From Gemmatimonadaceae bacterium (GTDB lineage: Bacteria > Gemmatimonadota > Gemmatimonadetes > Gemmatimonadales > Gemmatimonadaceae), in the NCBI GenBank assembly GCA_025356185.1, contig JANXUN010000524.1, positions 1-6,642 on the forward strand: a stretch of DNA of 6,642 nt, written 5' to 3'. Shown here in pieces: positions 1 through 5,200 of this stretch. Within the stretch, counting starts at the first letter, position 1; each line of letters opens with the position of its first letter. The notes under the pieces are model-generated. The model ran no database searches and was not told the origin of the DNA. It saw nothing but the letters and a program-made list of their open reading frames with translations. A program made the position numbers and the translations under genes.

Positions 1-1
1 A

Positions 2-478
2 TTGAAAGACGTTGCCGAAGCACTCGCGTTTGCGCATGCACACGGCGTCGTGCATCGCGATGTGAAACCGGAAAACATTTTCATCGAAGCGGGCAGCGGG
101 CGCGCACTGCTTGCGGATTTCGGCATCGCACATTCGAGCGAGTTCGATTCGCGTTTAACCATGACGGGCGCGGCGATTGGCACGCCGGCGTACATGGCCC
201 CAGAGCAAATCGATGGCGCGCCCGCGAATGCGCGATCGGATTTGTATAGTTTAGGACTTGTCGCGTGGGAAATGCTGACGGGGGAACGTCCGTGGCATGG
301 TGAAGCATTGTACAACGTCATCTTCAAACAGAAGACCGACAACCTCGCAGCGATCGACGAGATTCGTCCGGGCGAGATTCCGCCCCGACTGCAGTACATC
401 ATCGAGCGTTGCTTGCAAAAGAAGCCTGCGGCGCGGTGGGCGGGCGCCGATGGCATGCTCAACGCGCTGAACAACTGG
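2..478 (+). other. Hanks-type kinase catalytic domain, C-lobe (partial)
   Basis: This encodes the C-lobe of a eukaryotic-like Ser/Thr kinase. It is an RD kinase, because Arg19 precedes catalytic Asp20, so activation-loop phosphorylation is the expected control. The loop between DFG and APE contains LTMTGAAIGTPAY. Its Thr53 and Thr55 align with the two activation-loop threonines of mycobacterial PknB, as remembered from that family. Subdomain IX Asp80 and the subdomain XI arginine within KKPAARW are present, so the C-lobe is complete and the domain ends near Trp159. The N-lobe lies outside the window. Confidence 0.95.
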
Positions 479-2218
479 GTGACGCCAAGCGATTGGAAGC
501 AGTGGGAAGAATCACATCGTCGTCGTCGCGAAGCGCAGAAGCACACACCGCGCGCCGTAAAGGCGGTGAAGGAACCGGTGCCTGACGCGACCGTACGGTT
601 TGCCCGACCCATTGATGGTGTGACACCGTCGGCGCCTGTGGAGAGCGTTACGCCGACTACGCGCAGTGAACCGAATGTTGCCGCCATTGACGAATCGGAC
701 GATGCGCCGTCGTGGGCGAACGTGCACGAGCCCAAGTCGTATGCGCGCCTGTACGTTCTTGTCGGCGCGCTGTTGATACTTGTTGGCGGTGGTGCGACCG
801 CGATGTATGCAAAGAATCACGGCTTGTTCACGTCGCGTGTTGCATCAACGTCGTCGTTAACTGACAAGGGCACCGTTGAGCTGTCGGTCGTCGCGCAAAA
901 TGCGGCGAATGCACCTGTCGACTCGACGCTCATTCGCGGTTCGGCGGCCGCTGCGCGTGATAGTGCCGATAGTGTGCTGGTAGCGCGAGGCGCAACGGAC
1001 TCTGTTCGCGTCGATTCCATTGCGGCCGCACGACTGCGTCGCGGGGAACGTCGCGCCACTCGTATTGCCGCGGAGTCCGCAGCAAAAGTAGTGCTCGTCG
1101 CGCCCACGCCCACGCCACCCCCGGTTGCCGTTGAAGCGCCGCGTGTCGATGCGGTGCGTTCAAGTGATGATGCTGGTGTGATCGCCGCAGGCGGCCAACA
1201 TAGTTGCGCGCTCGCAAGCAACAAAGTGTTGTGCTGGGGCGCGAACGATCGCGGACAGCTGGGAGTCGGCGATCAAGAATCGCGCGATGCGCCGACGCCC
1301 ATCGTGAGCGATTTGGATTTCACGCAAATCACGACGGGGCGAACGCATTCGTGCGCGATTGCGCGCGGCGGTGAAGCCAACTGCTGGGGTGCCGACGACA
1401 AAGGACAGCTGGGAGATGCGACGACCACTTCGCGCAGTGCACCTGTGCGTGTCGCCGGCAATCAATCGTATCGCGTGTTGCGCGCCGGTCTCTCGCACAC
1501 GTGCGGCCTCACGACGAACGGCGAAGTGACGTGCTGGGGCGGCAACGATCATGGACAGATCGGTGATGGCTCGCTGTCGATGCGCTCATCGCCCGTTGTC
1601 GTGAGTGCTGGTGTGCGATATGTGTCGGTGAGCACGGGGTGGAATCACAGCTGCGGTATCGCCAGCGATGGCACGGCGTTCTGCTGGGGCGCAAATGCCA
1701 ACGGCCAAATCGGAAACGGGTCGCGCAGTGATGCACGCACGCCCGTCGCTGTCGGCGGTGGTCTGCACTTTACCAGTATCTCTGCCGGTGGCACGCATAC
1801 GTGCGCGGTGAGCACCGACGGCGAGGTGTACTGCTGGGGCCACAATAATTTCGGCCAGTTGGGCGCGAGCAGTTCCGACGACAAACTCACACCAACGAAA
1901 GTCGAAACCTCAGCGCGCTTTGCATCCGTGTCGGTTGGCGGTGTGCACTCGTGCGCACGCACGCGCAACGGCCAGGCGTGGTGTTGGGGAAGCAACGTCT
2001 ACGGACAACTTGGTGATGGCACCAATACCAATCGCGACACACCGACGCGTGTAATCGGTGGACCGTATCAAACCGTGAACGCGACGGCCGCGCACACCTG
2101 TGCAGCGGCCACCGACGGTGAGCTGCAGTGCTGGGGTTTTAATGTTTCTGGACAACTCGGCGACGGAACCCGCAATCATCGCTCGCGTCCATCGCGCGTG
2201 ACGTTACCCGGGAAATAG
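2..2218 (+). CDS. Transmembrane serine/threonine protein kinase with extracytoplasmic RCC1 propeller (5'-truncated)
   Basis: Predicted membrane sensor kinase that phosphorylates Ser/Thr on cytoplasmic targets. Residue 1 is the TTG at position 2, which is almost certainly an internal Leu codon: the glycine-rich ATP loop, the VAIK lysine and helix C are all missing and must lie upstream. Visible kinase motifs are HRDVKPEN (18-25, catalytic Asp20, Lys22, Asn25), DFG (39-41), APE (66-68) and DLYSLG (80-85). The order then is a basic juxtamembrane linker (about 160-249), one membrane helix (250-270), an Ala/Ser/Arg-rich stalk with a TPTPPP segment (about 271-392), and seven RCC1-type repeats (about 393-735). 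It ends at TAG 2216-2218. The catalytic motifs are intact, so it should be active. Topology is like PknB, with the PASTA sensor replaced by a propeller (family knowledge). It lies one base upstream of a giant lipoprotein gene. The signal sensed and the substrates cannot be read from the sequence. Confidence 0.95.
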   Translation: MKDVAEALAFAHAHGVVHRDVKPENIFIEAGSGRALLADFGIAHSSEFDSRLTMTGAAIGTPAYMAPEQIDGAPANARSDLYSLGLVAWEMLTGERPWHGEALYNVIFKQKTDNLAAIDEIRPGEIPPRLQYIIERCLQKKPAARWAGADGMLNALNNWVTPSDWKQWEESHRRRREAQKHTPRAVKAVKEPVPDATVRFARPIDGVTPSAPVESVTPTTRSEPNVAAIDESDDAPSWANVHEPKSYARLYVLVGALLILVGGGATAMYAKNHGLFTSRVASTSSLTDKGTVELSVVAQNAANAPVDSTLIRGSAAAARDSADSVLVARGATDSVRVDSIAAARLRRGERRATRIAAESAAKVVLVAPTPTPPPVAVEAPRVDAVRSSDDAGVIAAGGQHSCALASNKVLCWGANDRGQLGVGDQESRDAPTPIVSDLDFTQITTGRTHSCAIARGGEANCWGADDKGQLGDATTTSRSAPVRVAGNQSYRVLRAGLSHTCGLTTNGEVTCWGGNDHGQIGDGSLSMRSSPVVVSAGVRYVSVSTGWNHSCGIASDGTAFCWGANANGQIGNGSRSDARTPVAVGGGLHFTSISAGGTHTCAVSTDGEVYCWGHNNFGQLGASSSDDKLTPTKVETSARFASVSVGGVHSCARTRNGQAWCWGSNVYGQLGDGTNTNRDTPTRVIGGPYQTVNATAAHTCAAATDGELQCWGFNVSGQLGDGTRNHRSRPSRVTLPGK
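749..811 (+). other. Single transmembrane helix of the kinase
   Basis: Residues 250-270 are a run of Leu, Val, Ile, Gly and Ala with no charge, starting LYVLVGALLILVGGG and ending near Tyr269. An Arg lies just before it and Lys-Asn-His just after. It separates the kinase from the cysteine-rich RCC1 part, so the N-terminus should be cytoplasmic and the C-terminus extracytoplasmic. The helix is seen directly; the topology is inferred from the PknB-type arrangement. Confidence 0.9.
812..1177 (+). other. Extracytoplasmic stalk of the kinase, low complexity
   Basis: Residues 271-392 link the membrane helix to the propeller. The segment is rich in Ala, Ser, Asp, Val and Arg, contains repeated DSV-type motifs (DSADSVLVARG, ATDSVRVDS), a strongly basic ARLRRGERRATR stretch and then a proline-rich TPTPPP hinge. 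It matches no domain I recognise. The Ala/Arg/Glu-rich part around 330-360 could be helical or a coiled coil, which would suit dimerisation of the kinase, but that is inference. Confidence 0.6.
1178..2206 (+). repeat. Seven RCC1-type repeats forming a beta-propeller sensor
   Basis: Each blade has the pattern AGxxHSC(A/G)...G...CWGxNxxGQ(L/I)GdG followed by a TPxxV segment. The CWG cysteines are residues 411, 461, 511, 561, 611, 661 and 710, so the period is exactly 50 residues (150 bases) five times and 49 once. Seven repeats equals the blade number of the known RCC1 fold, so the propeller is probably complete and ends almost at the C-terminus. Every blade has two cysteines (HS/TC and CWG), 9 or 10 residues apart, giving 14 in all, which suggests one disulfide per blade in an oxidising compartment. 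RCC1 folds are general binding platforms and the ligand is unknown. Confidence 0.93.
2210..2214 (+). promoter_or_regulatory. Probable Shine-Dalgarno for the lipoprotein gene
   Basis: GGGAA lies five bases before GTG 2220, inside the last codons of the kinase gene. It is a modest match to the anti-SD sequence, but it supports GTG 2220 over the in-frame GTGs at 2232 and 2238. The frame is closed upstream by TGA at 2199-2201, so GTG 2220 is also the first usable start. The kinase stop (2216-2218) lies between the SD and the start, which allows translational coupling. Confidence 0.55.
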
Positions 2219-2219
2219 C

Positions 2220-2294
2220 GTGCGTCGCGTAGTGACCGTGCACGCGTTGCGCAGCGCCGTCTGCATTGCCGCAGCGTTGTTGATCGGTTCGTGC
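2220..2294 (+). other. Lipoprotein signal peptide with lipobox
   Basis: The N-terminus reads MRRVVTVHALRS, then VCIAAALLIGSC. This gives a basic n-region, a short hydrophobic h-region and the lipobox Ile22-Gly23-Ser24-Cys25. Signal peptidase II cleavage before Cys25 would leave a mature protein starting CKGLSD. Whether it stays in the inner membrane or moves to the outer membrane or surface cannot be decided here, because sorting rules outside Proteobacteria are poorly defined. Confidence 0.88.
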
Positions 2295-5200
2295 AAAGGT
2301 TTGTCGGACATGACGTCGCCAAAGCCGGTCGAAACACCGGTGGTCGGTGTGGACTTGTCGACCGAGCAGTTCACGCTGAGCGAGGGCGCGACGCTCGCGT
2401 TGCAAGCCACTCCGCGTGACGCGGAAGAGCGCGCACTCGCCGATCGTGCGGTGTTTTGGTCGAGCAACGACATGAGCATCGCCACCGTGTCATCGGCAGG
2501 ATTGGTGACTGCCGTGAAGGCCGGCACGGCGCAAATCGCCGCGAGTGTTGATGGCCGCAGTGCGACGGCACGAGTCGTTGTCACTCCACGCGCCGTCGCG
2601 AGTCTCTCGCTCACACCTGGCAGTCCAAGTTTGCTTGTCGGCGGATTTTTGCAACTGATTGCCGCGACGCTCGATGATCGCGGACTACCGCTGAACAATC
2701 GTGTGGTGTTTTGGGCAACAAGCGATCCGAAGGTCGCGGTCGTGGATGTCGCAGGCCTTGTGACGGGAATCTCACCAGGTGTCGTGACGGTTACGGCGAC
2801 GAGTGAATCGCGCACTGCATCCGTCGGCGTCACTGTTGGCGAAGTGCCGGTGGCATCGGTGCAACTCACCCCAACGAAAGATTCGGTGGTGTTGGGGCAA
2901 ACTACGCAATTGACGGCGACCACGCGTGATTCAACTGGTGCGCGACTAGATGGCCGCCTCATCACCTGGACGAGCAGTGCGAGTGCGATCGCGACCGTAT
3001 CGTCGTCGGGGTTAGTGCTTGGTGTTGCGCCGGGGAGCGTCACTGTCACTGCGACGAGCGCAAGCAAATCGAATACGGCAACCATTATTGTCAAACCGCG
3101 CCCAGTAGGTGCCGTGATCGTTTCGCCCGCGCAGTCATCACTTACGGTCGGGCAGTCGGTGCCGCTCACGGTGCAGATCACTGACGGCAGCGGCAATTTG
3201 CTCGCTGGACGACCGATAAGTTACAGCAGTTCAAACGTCAATGTCGCGCAAGTTTCCGTTGATGGTTTGGTGACAACGTCCGCTCCTGGCACAGCGACGA
3301 TTACGATTGCGAGCGAAGGGAAGGTCGGTTCCGCGACAGTTATCGTCGCGCCGTCGCCGATTGCTGCGTTGCGCGTTTCGCCCGCGACTAGCGCGCTGTT
3401 GATTGGCGGCAGCACGCGTCTGTCAGCGGTGGCACTTGATGCAGGCGGCAACGTGCTCGCTGAACGCGTTGTGACGTGGTCCTCCGGCGCACCGACGGTA
3501 CTGACCGTTGCACCTGACGGCACCGTGACGGCGATTGGCGCGGGCACCGCGATTGTGTTTGCCGCATCAGAAGGCAAATTGGCCACGTCGACGATCAACG
3601 TGTCGTCGATTGCGCCGGCGACCATCACCGTCACGCCCGTTGCAACTACGGTGATTGCGGGCGAGTCCGTCGATCTCACTGCATTGGTGCGCGACGCTGC
3701 AGGTCAACAGATCCTTGGGCGCACGGTTGTGTGGTCGACATCGAATCCGTTAATCGCTGTGGTGTCGAGCACGGGACGCGTGCGTGGTGTCGCTGCAGGC
3801 AGTGCACGCGTTGATGCCACGATTGATAACGTGACGGGATCGAGCAACATCGTCGTTACGCCCGTGCCGATTGCCACGGTCGCCGTGTCGCTCACGTTGC
3901 CGACTGTTGTCGTTGGACAGACGACGCAAGCGACGGCGATTGCGCGCGATGCAAACGGTGCAGTACTGACCGGACGCATTGTGACTTGGTCGAGTTCGAA
4001 CACCTTGATTGCTACGGTGTCGCCGACGGGTGTCGTGACGGCCGTCGGACTTGGCACAGCGTCGATTCGCGCCGCGAGCGAGGGCATCACGGGAAGCGCA
4101 GCGCTCACGACGATCGCAGGCGCCGCCGCATCGATCGTTGCGAACTCGGCCACTTCGCAAGCAGCCACGATCAGCTCGCCAGTGGGAGCGCCACCCAGTG
4201 TACGCGTCACCGATGCAACCGGAACGCCGACAGTTGGTGTGAGCGTCGTGTTTACGGTGACAGCAGGTGGTGGTAGCAGCAGTCCAACAAGTCCCGCGAC
4301 GGTCATCACGAATGCAAACGGTGTCGCCACGCTGACATCGTGGACGATGGGAACTGTTGTCGGCACGAACACGGTGACCGCATCAGGCGCGGGATTGGCG
4401 GGAAGTCCCATCACCTTCAATGCAACGGCAACCGTTGGTGCTGCGACAACCATGTCGGCGGCTTCGGTGCTCTCGCAGACCACAACCTCCGGCACAGCGG
4501 TCAGTGCGTCGCCAAGTGTGAAGGTGACTGACGCTGGCGGGAATCCAGTGAGTGGTGCCGCAGTCGTATTCACTGTTACGAGTGGCGGTGGCACCACGTC
4601 GCCTGCCAGTCCAGCAACTGTCACGACGAATGCGAGTGGCATCGCGACGTTGTCATCGTGGACACTCGGTGCCGTCGCAGGCCCGAATTCACTCACCGCG
4701 GTGGCCGCTGGACTGAACGGCAGCCCTGTCACCTTTACTGCAACCGGCACAATTGGGTCGCCGACAACGATCGCGGCGAATTCAACCACGGCGCAGTCCG
4801 CGACAGCAGGAACCGCAGTCGCAACACCACCCAGTGTGAAAGTGACCGACGCTGGTGGCAATCCCGTCAGCGGAGTCAGCGTTGCGTTCGCTGTTGCGTC
4901 GGGTGGTGGTACGGTTTCACCTGCCAGCGTCACGACGAACATCAGCGGTATCGCGACGCTCTCCACGTGGACGCTCGGCGCAGTTGCGGGCGCGAACAGT
5001 GTGCGTGCAACCGTGACTGGACTCACCGGCAGTCCGGTCACGTTTAATGCGACTGGCAATATCGGCGCCGCGGCCATCTTGGTCGCGAATTCTGTCACAT
5101 CGCAATCCGCGACGATCAACGCCGCCGTGCCGGCGCCGCCAAGCGTGAAAGTCACCGATGCCGTTGGCAACGGTGTCGCGAACGTGAGCGTGCTGTTTAC

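Noticed and set aside
2..4. TTG at the left edge as the true start of the kinase
   Set aside because: A start here would lack the ATP-binding loop, the catalytic lysine and helix C while keeping intact HRD, DFG and APE motifs. Truncation by the window edge is far more likely than a headless kinase.
817..2179. Minus-strand open frames opposite the kinase stalk and propeller (for example 817-1224, 1160-1552, 1645-1995)
   Set aside because: They are antisense shadows of a strongly supported gene, mutually overlapping, and show no domain of their own.
2195..2240. Terminator or promoter between the two genes
   Set aside because: Only one base separates stop and start. I see no GC hairpin with a T-run and no convincing -35/-10 pair, so a single transcript is the simpler reading.
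2204..3196. 330-codon minus-strand open frame antisense to the signal peptide and BIG2 array
   Set aside because: Same antisense register as the 3704-6352 frame, no recognisable domain, and it covers the lipoprotein start and the kinase stop. Frames 3221-3679 and 6365-6640 are rejected for the same reason.
3986..5047. Several short + strand open frames (for example 3986-4276, 4340-4531, 4658-5047)
   Set aside because: They lie inside the lipoprotein gene in another frame, and their translations are rich in Arg, Cys, His and Asn with no domain, as expected of out-of-frame reading.
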